Of a stretch of DNA of 64,000 bases, positions 41,388-51,333 are shown piece after piece. Position 1 is the stretch's first letter; each line of letters opens with the position of its first letter. The notes below the pieces were generated by a model that did not search any database, was not told the DNA's origin, and worked only from the letters and a program-made list of their open reading frames with translations. The stretch spans positions 241,755 to 305,754 of the forward strand of contig NW_003314382.1 of assembly GCF_000143415.4 (NCBI RefSeq), given 5' to 3'. The position numbers and the translations under genes were made by a program. This stretch comes from Selaginella moellendorffii (Eukaryota; Streptophyta; Lycopodiopsida; Selaginellales; Selaginellaceae).

Positions 41388-42348
41388 TCACTCTTTGAGC
41401 TCCCAGCCTCTTACATTGTCCCCGGGGTCGTAGTTCGTGTAGAGCTTAAACTCGTTCCCGAGCTTGTGCTTGTGAGCCGGCCTGAAGCCGCACGGCTGTA
41501 CTCCCAGGAGGAAGAAAGCCCGTTCTTGCTGCACCGATCCTGAGCACCCAAATACACCGAATGAGCCCAGGACGCGAGTACACGAAAAGCAAAAGTCCCA
41601 TCTCATGGGGGTGACGAAGCTTGCATCAAACCTGTCAACAAGAGGACTGGACTTTTCTGATGGTCCTCGGACAGGAACTGCACTGCCCGGGTGGTCTTCT
41701 CAAGGCACTCCTCGCTCTGCAAAAGAAAAAGGTTAAAGAGCAACAACGTTGAGGTGATGGTCACTCTAGCTCCATCCATTTCTGTCTCTTTTTCTCTCTC
41801 TCTCTCGCTTTTTCTTACAAGGTAGGGAGGATCAGCAGCGACGACGTAGAAACGGTGCTCGAAATGTCTAGGCAAATCCTCCGGATGGTTGTAGTCGTAG
41901 TAAGTGAAGTCACTGCCATGACGAGCGAAACGACGATCGTATTCGAAGAGATGCGCTCTAATGCCTGGATAGATCTTCTGCGCACATCGATCCAGCACAG
42001 CTGAGCGTAGAAAAACACAAAAGAGAACAAAAGAACAACAAGGAAAAAACAAACAGAGCGTTTCAATCTCCTCGAACTTCGTACCTTGAGCATCGTATAG
42101 AGCGACGGGCATGCGATGCACGCTACCGAGCGCTCTGGCGCATCGCCAATCACCCTAACGACCTCCTCGGCCACGATCCGAGCGGTAAAATCATCGTACC
42201 AGAACTGGCTCAAGCCCCAATCCTCGCCAACGCTACCCTCGCCGCCGTCGCCAGCACCGCCGCAATCCCTCTCCCGCATGAAATCCCGCAAAGCCTCCAG
42301 CGCGTGGGCGCTGAGCGCCGGAGGAGAATCGTCCTCCACCCCCGCCAT
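41388..42348 (-). CDS. EEF1AKMT1: EEF1A lysine methyltransferase 1 (N6AMT2/Efm5 family)
   Basis: Four exons in transcript order: 42348-42085, 41977-41819, 41716-41632 and 41539-41388, giving 219 aa, the usual length. Conserved blocks appear in order: GLSQFWYDDFTARIVAEEV, ACIACPSLYTMLK, HLFEYDRRFARHGSDFTYYD, VAADPPYLSEECLEKTTRAV and CGFRPAHKHKLGNEFKLYTN. The DPPY motif is the N6A-MTase-like active-site loop, which in this family methylates a lysine of elongation factor 1A rather than DNA. The second acceptor was placed at AAGATC (41977) because it joins LK to KIYPGIRAHL in frame. An AAACCCTAAA element touches the start codon. It is divergent from a MAP kinase kinase gene. Confidence 0.93.
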
Positions 42349-42655
42349 AAACCCTAAAATGCCCCACGCTTAGAGAATATTCCCCAATTTAAAATGGCCA
42401 GCCCTAACCCTAACCGCGGAGTTTTTATCGCATTTAGGTGGGGGTCGGCTGACGTGGACGAGGCAAGAACAACGAAGAGGGATCTCCATTCCTTCCAGGA
42501 AGAAAGACTTCTTCTTCTCTATCTCTCTCTCTCTCTCTCTCTCTCGCTCGCTCTCGCTCGCAGCTCCAATCTTCCTCCCCAATTACAATTCCGCGAGGAG
42601 GAGCAATGATCTCATAGATTTCCCCTCACTTCCTCTCTCGCGAGTCGCGCCTACC

Positions 42656-43717
42656 ATGCCGGTGAAGAAGAGCCTCCGCCCAAGTCTCAAGCTCCCCATC
42701 CCAGCGCGCGACGCCGGCTTCGCCAAGCCTCCACTCCCACTCCCACTGCCGCAGCAATCCAATCCTCTCGGCAGCGCCACCAGCAGGGACGTCCTCCTCG
42801 AGGATCTGGAGCGCCTGGAGATCCTCGGCCATGGCAGCGGCGGCAAGGTCTACAAGGCGCGCCACCGCATCACCGGCACCCTCTACGCGCTCAAGATCAT
42901 CCAGGAGAAGCACGACCCGGCGGTGCGCAAGCTCATCGTCCGCGAGATCGAGATCACGCGCCGCTTCTCCGCCAGATCCCCCTACGTGGTCCAGTGCTAC
43001 GGCGTCTTCGAGCGCGGCGGCGAGATCTCGCTGGTGCTCGAGTTCATGGACGGAGGTACGCTCGCCAACGTCCTGGCCGCCCGCAAGACCATCGACGAGA
43101 GGTTCCTGGCGAGAGTGACGCGCCAGGCGCTCAAGGGTCTCATGTACCTCCACGCCAACAAGATCGTCCACCGCGACATCAAGCCCTCCAATCTGCTGCT
43201 CAACCGGAAGAACGAGGTGAAGATCGCGGACTTTGGAGTGAGCACCCAGCTCGCGCACACTCTCGCCCAGTGCAACTCCTTCGTTGGAACCTGCGCCTAC
43301 ATGAGCCCCGAGAGATTCGACCCGGATGGTCACGGCGGCCACTACGACTCCTCCGCGGATATCTGGAGCCTCGGCCTCACGCTGCTCGAGTGCGCCATTG
43401 GCTACTTCCCCTGCGTCGCCCCCGGCCAGAAGCCCGACTGGCCGACGCTCGTCTGGGCGATTTGCCTCGGGGATCCTCCCTCGCCACCCCCGGACGCGTC
43501 GCCGGAGTTCAAGAGCTTCATCCGGAGCTGCCTCCAGAAGAATTCCTCGCAGCGCCCGTCCGCCGCCAGGCTGCTCCACCACCCTTTCCTGCTCAAGTCG
43601 GACGACGAGGTCGCGCAGCTCCGGCCCCTCATCAGCTCCTTGAGGCTGGTCTCGTCGTCCTCGACTTCGTCTTCGCAGCCCCTGGGTGTTCCTGCTCGGT
43701 TCGGCCACCCGAAGTGA
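42656..43717 (+). CDS. MAP kinase kinase, plant group D (MKK7/9-like)
   Basis: Intronless, 353 aa. The N-terminal docking site (KKSLRPSLKLPIP) has the basic residues plus L-x-L needed to bind a MAP kinase. The kinase domain starts at LERLEILGHGSGGKVYKARH, with catalytic Lys in YALKII, HRDIKPSNLLL, DFGVS and YMSPERFD. The activation loop reads HTLAQCNSFVGT, giving the plant T/S-x5-T/S phosphorylation spacing (Thr to Ser). Intronless structure and short C-terminus match group D. It would phosphorylate MPK3/6-type kinases in stress or developmental cascades. The 5' leader contains a CT microsatellite (about 42520-42550). Confidence 0.93.
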   Translation: MPVKKSLRPSLKLPIPARDAGFAKPPLPLPLPQQSNPLGSATSRDVLLEDLERLEILGHGSGGKVYKARHRITGTLYALKIIQEKHDPAVRKLIVREIEITRRFSARSPYVVQCYGVFERGGEISLVLEFMDGGTLANVLAARKTIDERFLARVTRQALKGLMYLHANKIVHRDIKPSNLLLNRKNEVKIADFGVSTQLAHTLAQCNSFVGTCAYMSPERFDPDGHGGHYDSSADIWSLGLTLLECAIGYFPCVAPGQKPDWPTLVWAICLGDPPSPPPDASPEFKSFIRSCLQKNSSQRPSAARLLHHPFLLKSDDEVAQLRPLISSLRLVSSSSTSSSQPLGVPARFGHPK

Positions 43718-43833
43718 ATAAAAATCCAACCTTTACTGGTCTCGCTGGTCCTGCCGTCTCGATCCAGTATAGGAGCACTCGTCCGGATCATAACTAGCTG
43801 ATAACGCTCTCGTACGTAGCTATCCATCCATCC

Positions 43834-46795
43834 TCAGTTGCTGTGTTGATCAGAGGTGGGAGTAGTTGCGCTGGATCTTTCTGGCGAGCATACCCCCTGC
43901 TGCTGCTCCGGCTCTGCGTTGTCTGACCGGGGAGTTGCGACGAGATCTTTCCCGCTTCTGCGACCAAACAACGAGTGCCCGATATGGGACGCTGTCCTCT
44001 CGGCCTGCTTCACCACACCCCTGGCCCTGTCCCTTATTCTCATTGATCGCCGGCCGGGGGAGACCTCCTGCGATTCAGCGTCGTCCAGCCCGTCACTGGC
44101 TCGCATTGAATCCTCTGCCAGCTTTGGTGTTGGAACCTGACTGTTGGTGCCAGTTTGGACGCCAGAAGGGGTGGGAGTCAAGTCGGTTCTCGCGTCGCTT
44201 GGTTTAGCAGCGGCCTTATCTGGTAAAGACAATGCTGGCGTCGAATCTTCCGGAGCTGGAGCTGGAGAAGTCACAGCAGAGTCCGTGTCGATAACTGTTC
44301 GCAGCTTCATCTGTCCTCCTTTCTCGCTGATGCTAACCAGCTCTCCGGATACGAGCTTTTTATCTCGGGGTCCACGGTGGCTCCACTTCCAGAACCTCGC
44401 CTTCCCCCCGGGTTGGCCGGATTTGTCACCCTCGCTGTCACTAGATTCGGACTCTCGCTCGAGGCTGCCACTGAAGAGAGTATTGTCTGGCAACTCAACA
44501 TCTTCATCGAGCTTCCTTCCTTTTCTACCACGCCACTTCTTTTGCACTGCCTTTCCGGGCCTCATTATAGAAAATATTCCCGAGGCACTCACGCCAGTGT
44601 CAATGATTTCGTAATGATCCAAGCCAAGTGAATCAGGTAAAGATTCATCTCCATCTGTAGTCAGCCTTGTACTAGGCGATACCTCCTGCAGCAAGGTATC
44701 AACATCATGAATAAAACCACCACTATCATCGTCATCACCACAGAATTTACCACTTCGAGTTGACAATCGGGTGCTTCCTCAACCGTAATTGCGAAAGTGA
44801 TGCGCCCAGTTTTTACGCCTTTAAGGGGCAAGCAAACTTCATGCCGATCGCCGCCTCTAAACTTCGCCAGTAACACGTCGCAATACCTGTTCATAAAGTA
44901 GCGCCATCAATCACACAAGCGTCTCATAATCCCAAACTAGAAATGCACAAACCCGAGATTGTCGTCCCGAAAGAGATCTTTGTCCCTCACGTGAAACATC
45001 ATACGGTTTTGGATCTCCCAGCTTCTTATGGGTAAACGAAATACTTCTCTCCACTTGGGATTGAGAGTCTTCCACTTTATTGACGTTTTAAAACGATTAG
45101 TGTTCAGTACTCCTTTCACGAAAGGATCCGCCAATCCTGAACGAAAAGCAAAAAGCAAAGAAAAGGTTCAGAAATAAAATCCATGAATATTAGCTTACCA
45201 TTGACATCAGCCGGTTTTAATTGTGTTGCTTCAAGGATTTCAACTACAGCAACAGCAACCGGAGGCGCGGACTCCGCTGCAAACAAGGCGATCATAAGCC
45301 TATCACACAGCTTGAATGAGGTAATTACCACTTGGAAGAGTTGCGTACTCGGATGTTGCCCAACTATTTGCAATCTTTTCGACATTTATCACCAGCATGT
45401 TTGGCTATAAAAACCAATGATCATCAAAATCAAACTCGTGCATAACCTTCTAACCTTCACGACCGAGTCCTCTAGCGCATCCATCAGCATCGTGTCCTAT
45501 TCAGAACAAAGAAAAAAGCAAAAAGCTTATCACAAACAAAACAAAAGAGTGACAGATTATCTACCAGCCAGCTTGCGATTCCAGGAAGCTCAGCCATGTC
45601 CATCCCATACGTCGAGAGCGGCCGTGCTTCGATCTGGACGTAAGGCGCACTCTCGAAGCTGATCCGGAGACGACTAACAAATGGCCATCCCCCATGAAAC
45701 CTCACTCCAAGACGAACCTTCTCAAAACAAAACAAAAGTTTTCTACAAACATTCAGCCAAAAGCACCAGACAAATACCTTTCCTTCAATATGTAGCTTCG
45801 AGATATGTAACTTTGTCCAGAGCCCTCCAAGGCGCTTTCTCAGCTGAACAGAGAGCACCGCGCTCATATCATCAGCAGCCACAAATTCCATAATAGTTTC
45901 AAAGACCTGAAAGAAATACATGAAAGTTTAGGAGAAAGAAGTCTAAAAACTCGCAAGAAACATTACCACGTCGTCATCCGTCCCAGAAGGATCCAGAGCT
46001 CGCATGCCCGCAAACATGGGTGGATTTCTTCCCAGAGCAAAGCTTTGCAGTACACCATCTTGCTGCCAGTAGAGTGGAGAAAAACGTGACCTCCTCCGAA
46101 AAAATTCAACACCAAACGAAGAACATACATACCACTGTCCAGGGCTTGTACTTGGCCAGGAAAAACGGCATGAGAGGAGCTAGAAAATCCTGAGACGCAA
46201 ACTTCTCCAGGAAAACTGGCCATGCTTTTGCGACAGTCTCGTTGAGCCACCGGACACTCTCAAAGTCTGATAACAACTGCAGCACGCTGCTGAGCTCCAA
46301 TCCGACAACACTGGATCCACCATCAATCAGCACATACCTGTTTTTGAAACGCGTGCTTTCGCTCCTCGTGGCGAATCCGCCGGAGCCACTTCTCGCGATG
46401 GCGTCTCTCAATCTAGAAATCCAAAATTCTATCTTAGAAAAAACAATTCCAAGAGCGACCAGCCAGCCACTTACGTGAAAGAGAAAGATGAAGCCAACGA
46501 CAGGGACGATCGCGTAATTTATCCCCAGGAGCGAAAGAATCCACACCACAACGAGGACCAATGCGGCGTGGAGAATGAAAGGCCAATGGAGCAGCCAATG
46601 GAAAACCTGATCCATCCTCGCGCCGTCGCCGCTGCTACTATCGCCGCCGCGCGCCTCGGATTCAGCTCCTCGATCGCCCATAGCTGCCGATCCTAGGGTT
46701 TCCTCCCCTGAGAATTCTTGCATCCCAAATGTCGGTGTCCCGTCTCCTTTATCCGCGACCCCAGCCGCTTTCCCCTGTTCACGATCCTCCCCCAT
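43834..46795 (-). CDS. SMP- and C2-domain membrane tether (plant NTMC2 type 6-like)
   Basis: Twelve exons in transcript order: 46795-46475, 46412-46338, 46276-46129, 46058-45967, 45906-45778, 45717-45565, 45496-45455, 45404-45329, 45276-45199, 45136-44953, 44886-44751 and 44685-43834, giving 761 aa. An N-terminal hydrophobic hairpin (WPFILHAALVLVVVWILSLL and on) would anchor it in the ER. An SMP lipid-transfer domain follows (SVRWLNETVAKAWPVFLEKF, LGGLWTKLHISKLHIEGK, LPGIASWL). Then one C2 domain (VEILEATQLKPADVNGLADP, NPKWREVFRLPI, VRDKDLFRDDNLG) and a long acidic Ser/Thr-rich tail ending in a basic amphipathic stretch. Such proteins bridge ER and another membrane. The last exon, 852 nt, is far longer than the rest. 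Confidence 0.88.
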
Positions 46796-46955
46796 GGGAA
46801 AACGAGTGAGAAGATCGTGCCTGGCGTTGCCACGTACAGGTTTAAGGAAGAAAAACTTTCCAGCGGATATTCTCTACATTTGTCAGAGCATATTCGCAGA
46901 ACAGGAATATTCTGTAACGGGAATCTGCTAGATTTAGACGAGAATAGCTTCCATT

Positions 46956-49787
46956 TTAAATTGCGTGTAACATGTTTGAGAGGATGACGAACTTGGCGCT
47001 CTCCCTGGGATGCAAACGCCCAAATTCTCTCGCGGCTCTGCCCGCTCTCCCCTGCTCGCTCTGGCGCTCGCAAGCGCTGAGGAAGCTCGTCCATGACGCG
47101 GCGCGAGCTTTGAGATCCTCGCTGCTCGCCAGGAACTCCTCGGCCTCCTCGATCCACCCGGTGCGTCCCAGCAGATCCATCAAGCACAGCTTGTGCTCGA
47201 TGCTCGGCTGCATCCCCTGGTCTCTCACCATTGTGCTAAACACGCTGCCAGCGGCGTCCACCAGGCCCGAGTGGCTGCAAGCCTGAAGGATGCTGGTGAG
47301 AGTAACGTCGTCGGCTTCCACGCCTTCCAAGCTCATCCGCCAGACCAGCTCCACTGCCTCGGCTCCATGGCCGTGCCGAGCGTACGCCGTGACCATCGAC
47401 GTCCAGGAGATCACGCTCCTGCTCTTGATCCCCTCGAAGACGTTCCTGGATTCCACCAAGTTGCCGCACTTCCCATACATGTCGACGAGAGCGTTCTGGA
47501 CGATCAGATCCTCGGCAAAGCCACTGGCAGCGACGTCGTAGTGCAGTTCTCTTCCCCTGGAAATCTCTCCGAGGTTGGAACACGCCGCCAGGACGCTCGC
47601 GAAGGTGAGTCCGTCTGCTTTCGGCTTGGCCTCGTCCTGCTGCATCTTCTCGTAGAGCAGCAAGGCCTCCTGGCTGGATCCAGCTTGGACGTAGCCAGCT
47701 ATCATCGCGTTCCAGGACACGATGTTCTTCGAGCAGAGGTTGTCAAAGTTCGTCCTGGCAGTAACCACGTCTCCACACCTGGCGTACATGTTGACGAGCG
47801 CAGTCCCTACGACTGTATCGCCTTCGAATCCCCGAGAGATAATCTGCCTGTGGACAGTTCTTCCTTCCGGTAGAAGACCCGGAGAGGAAACCGCGCTCAA
47901 AATGCTGGCAAACGTGAAGACGTCTGCCTCAATCCCCTCCAAGTTCATCCGGCGATAGACTTTGATGGCCTCCAGGTCTTGTCCATGCTGAGCGTGTGCT
48001 GCTATCAAGGCGCTCCAGGAGACCACGTCCCTGTCTACCGTGCCCGTAAAAACTCCCTGTGCATCCTCGAGGCTTCCACACCTTGCGTACATGGTTACGA
48101 GTGCATTGCGCACCATGGTAACCGATTCCAGTCCAGCTTCCACCGTCTTCCTGTGAATTTCCCTGCCTTCTTCAAGTGCTTCTAAACTCGCACAGGCCGT
48201 GAGAGCGGTAGCAAATGTGATGGCGTCCGGCTTCATCTTCATGCTCTTGAACAAGCTGAGAGCCTCCCTGAACTGTTCGTGAAGAACCTGTGCACCGAGA
48301 ACTGCGTTCCACGAGACAATGTCTCGTCTGTCCATGCTCTCGAAAACTTTTCGTACGTCCGCCAAGCTGCCACATTTGGAATACATGTTTAGCAGGGCAT
48401 TCTGTAGAATCAAATCCGAAACCAGCGACTTACCAAGTCGTTTGTGGATAGCTCTGCCGGCATCCAGCGAGCGCAAGTTTGAGCAAGCAGAGAAAAGTGT
48501 CGAGAAGGTAAACACGTCCGGTTCTCTATCCATGACTTTGAAGAGCTCGAGAGCAGCTTGGTTACCCCCGGTTTGAACGTAGGCCGCCAGCATAGCGTTC
48601 CAAGTGACACGATTCTTCGTTTCCATCCGGTCGAAAACGTTCTTTGCGTCCGAAATGCTGTGACACTTTGCGAACATATTCAGCAACGCAGTGCCCGTCA
48701 CGACGTCAGGCTTAAAGCCCGCTGCTAGAAACCGCTCGTGGATACCCCGGCCCTGATCCAACACTCCAACCTTAGCGCAAGCACTAAACACCGCAATGAA
48801 AGTGAAAACATCCGGGTCTATACCTTCCAAGTCCATCCGCTGAAAGAGCGTGAGTGCTAGCTTTCCATGACCCTGTTGCGTGTACGCTCCCAAGAGCGCG
48901 CTCCAGGAGCTGGAATCTCTCACCGTCATCCCGTCGAAAACTTTCCTCGCACTCTCCAGATCCTTGCACTTGCCATACATGTTCACGAGAGAATTCTGCA
49001 AAGTCAAGTTTGAGTCGAGACCCATGGAAACAATCCTTGCGTGAAGCTCCTTACCTTGGCTCAAGAGTCCCATGCTCGAACAAGCGCTGAGAACTGTGGA
49101 GAAAGTGACAGCATCCGGCTCGCTACCTTCCAGCAGCATTCGATGATAAACACACAGAGCCTCGCGAGCGTGGCCGTGAAAGACATACCCAGAGATGATC
49201 GCGTTCCAAGACACGACGTCTTTGATCCTGATCTTCTGGAAAACTACCCATGCATCGTCCAAGCTCCGGCACTTAGCGTACATGCTCACGAGCGCATTCT
49301 GGACGACGAGGTCGGTGTCAGCTCCACAAGCTATAATCCTAGCGTGAATCTCCTTACCTCGATCGAGAGCTCCCATCTTAGCACAAGCGCCAAGAACCGC
49401 CGAGTACGCGAAGGCATCTGGCTCCACTCTCTCGCCGGCCATCGCGCGGAAGAAGAAATCCACCGCATCGCCGTGGCGATGGTTGCGCGTGTAGGCGCCG
49501 ATCATGAGCGTCCACGAGAAGTCGTTCTTGCGCGCCATTTCTTGGAAAACCCTGGATGCCTCATCCGTGCTGCCGCATTTCCCATACATCTGGATCAACA
49601 AATTTCCCAAGAACACATCCCTATCGAGCCCGTGGTCGCGGATCTTGGCATGGATGCGCCGGCCATCGCTCAAGACCCTGCATTCTCGGAGAAGAGCCAC
49701 TAGGGTTTCGCAATTCTTCCCGCGAGGATCCCTGACCGCCACAAAGCCGCCGCGAGCATCCATTGGAGGACACCATTCGAAGATCAC
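46956..49787 (-). CDS. PPR protein, classical PLS type, very long
   Basis: Intronless, 943 aa, the largest PPR here. Repeats follow the regular P-L-S cycle of 35, 35/36 and 31 residues: for example EPDAFAYSAVLGACAKMGAL, GKEIHARIIACGADTDLVVQ and NALVSMYAKCRSLDDAWVVF, repeated seven or eight times. A partial E motif follows and the protein ends FVILSNMLHAI without E+ or DYW. It is presumably an organellar RNA-binding factor for C-to-U editing that recruits a deaminase in trans. No transit peptide is obvious in the first residues (MIFEWCPPMDARGGF). A TTTTAGGGTTCTTA element (49825-49838 region) sits in its leader. Confidence 0.92.
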   Translation of the reverse strand: MIFEWCPPMDARGGFVAVRDPRGKNCETLVALLRECRVLSDGRRIHAKIRDHGLDRDVFLGNLLIQMYGKCGSTDEASRVFQEMARKNDFSWTLMIGAYTRNHRHGDAVDFFFRAMAGERVEPDAFAYSAVLGACAKMGALDRGKEIHARIIACGADTDLVVQNALVSMYAKCRSLDDAWVVFQKIRIKDVVSWNAIISGYVFHGHAREALCVYHRMLLEGSEPDAVTFSTVLSACSSMGLLSQGKELHARIVSMGLDSNLTLQNSLVNMYGKCKDLESARKVFDGMTVRDSSSWSALLGAYTQQGHGKLALTLFQRMDLEGIDPDVFTFIAVFSACAKVGVLDQGRGIHERFLAAGFKPDVVTGTALLNMFAKCHSISDAKNVFDRMETKNRVTWNAMLAAYVQTGGNQAALELFKVMDREPDVFTFSTLFSACSNLRSLDAGRAIHKRLGKSLVSDLILQNALLNMYSKCGSLADVRKVFESMDRRDIVSWNAVLGAQVLHEQFREALSLFKSMKMKPDAITFATALTACASLEALEEGREIHRKTVEAGLESVTMVRNALVTMYARCGSLEDAQGVFTGTVDRDVVSWSALIAAHAQHGQDLEAIKVYRRMNLEGIEADVFTFASILSAVSSPGLLPEGRTVHRQIISRGFEGDTVVGTALVNMYARCGDVVTARTNFDNLCSKNIVSWNAMIAGYVQAGSSQEALLLYEKMQQDEAKPKADGLTFASVLAACSNLGEISRGRELHYDVAASGFAEDLIVQNALVDMYGKCGNLVESRNVFEGIKSRSVISWTSMVTAYARHGHGAEAVELVWRMSLEGVEADDVTLTSILQACSHSGLVDAAGSVFSTMVRDQGMQPSIEHKLCLMDLLGRTGWIEEAEEFLASSEDLKARAASWTSFLSACERQSEQGRAGRAAREFGRLHPRESAKFVILSNMLHAI

Positions 49788-49892
49788 ACAATGACAGAGT
49801 AGAATAAATCACACTGATCTTCTTTTAGGGTTCTTAGCTAAGGTGGGTAGAAAAACAATCCGTACAACCCAACAACCTAATCCGTACGTCAA

Positions 49893-50582
49893 TCAATCAA
49901 TCAAGCCGGTTTGCGCCCACACCGCGTTTCTCACTCGCCTCAAATCCCTGCCCTTGAGCGTCCTGCCCGCGCCCTCCAGAACCGAGAAGGCGACCATGGA
50001 GCTAGTGCGAATTCGCGCCGCGTCTTGCCTCGCAGCTAGCTTGTGCGGCGGAATCCACTCGTGGTTCTCCTTCTCCTCCTCGTCGGCGAGCTCCAGCTCC
50101 AGCTCGGGCGATCCCGCGCTCTTGCGCTTCTGCTGGAGGATCTTGGTCCAATCGGGCACATTGATGGGGTCGGCGCGCTGGATTGTCGATCGCCGCGAAG
50201 AATTGGGAGATGGGCTCGCAAGATTCCCATTTCCCTCCCAGTTGGCCGACATCCACGCCCGGAACAATCGATTGCTCTCGTGCCGCCGCAATTGATCGTC
50301 CCACTGGATCTCCTCCGGGTACATCACCGCCCACACTTCCTCCTCGATCAATTCACTGGTCGAATCCCCCGAGCCCGCAGGACTGGCGTTGAGCCCCAAG
50401 AGCTTCTCCCGCCGTGATCCCACGCACGATCCGATCTTCTTGCCGCGCTGCTCCCGGATCAAGCACGTCAGATTGCTCGAAATGCGCTCCCGCTGCCTGG
50501 AGATCATCATCTGTGCGCTCCTTGGGCGTGTGAGAATCGATCCACCCAAATCGTTTGTGTGAGGATCGCGTCTGCGTGACAC
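49893..50582 (-). CDS. S40/senescence-regulator family protein (DUF584)
   Basis: Single exon, up to 229 aa; the Met at about residue 24-25 (MMISRQRERIS) is an alternative start. Family blocks are in order: EEEVWAVM, RADPINVPDWTKIL, HEWIPPHKLAARQ and the C-terminal core SVLEGAGRTLKGRDLRRVRN followed by AVWAQTGLID. S40 proteins are small plant-specific nuclear or cytosolic regulators linked to leaf senescence and stress. The biochemical function is unknown. It lies just upstream of the 943-residue PPR gene on the same strand. Confidence 0.88.
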   Translation of the reverse strand: MSRRRDPHTNDLGGSILTRPRSAQMMISRQRERISSNLTCLIREQRGKKIGSCVGSRREKLLGLNASPAGSGDSTSELIEEEVWAVMYPEEIQWDDQLRRHESNRLFRAWMSANWEGNGNLASPSPNSSRRSTIQRADPINVPDWTKILQQKRKSAGSPELELELADEEEKENHEWIPPHKLAARQDAARIRTSSMVAFSVLEGAGRTLKGRDLRRVRNAVWAQTGLID

Positions 50583-51333
50583 AGGGAATTCAATTCGCTA
50601 TCAAAACCCGCGATCCCAGTCACGTCCCCCAAGCATTCGATTGATCGATTCGATCGATCCCTAAAATTTTTCTTGCCGACAGAGAGGAGAGGGAGAGAGA
50701 GGGGTATGTGAAAGTTCTTCCTTTCCCCATTTTTATTTGCAAAGTGGAGGCTATAGCACCACGGTGACGGCATGGTGGATATTATGACGGCTGCGGGGCC
50801 AGGTGGCGTCATTTCATGGACCCCGCGCGGGAGATTCGATGCTCCGTCTGCTAGCGTAGTGGGCCCGCGCCCGTCACGTGGAGCCATGGCCAGCCATGGC
50901 CACCCCCGCCGTACATACACCGGCCAGGTGATTCGTACGCGGTGACGTGGACCACTGGCATTTGTTTATGCTTGGCTATGGCGAAAGCCAAAAAAGTCGA
51001 GAGAGGAAGAAACGAACAAAAGCAAGTGGGCGAGGGCGATGAGACGCGATTTTATGTCGCGAGCGAAGCGATGGGGTCCCCCAATCCAAGCCCGTATGGT
51101 GCTTTGACAATGAGAGCTCGCGATTCTTGGGCTGTGGGGGCCCTCGATCTCCATGAATTCTCATCAATTCGGCGGGGCCAGGAGAAGATTCACGCAATTC
51201 ACAGTGCTGTTGGGGCCTTGTCCTTCTCGGGGGGACTAAACAATTCCATGGATCTCGCAGTGCTTTGCTCGGCCTATATTATCGACGGGGGTTTTTCAAA
51301 CGGCTAGTTTGGTTTTTAGGGTTCTTGGTGGCT
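50583..51333. promoter_or_regulatory. Divergent intergenic region, S40 and POLD2
   Basis: About 750 bp separate the two start codons. The POLD2 side has TTTTTAGGGTTCTT (51313-51326), a telo-box-like element, only a few bases before the ATG. No protein-like frame or transposon was recognised. Confidence 0.5.

Noticed and set aside
42626-43729. 367-codon minus-strand frame opposite the MAP kinase kinase
   Set aside because: Mirror frame of a GC-rich coding exon. The plus strand has all kinase motifs.
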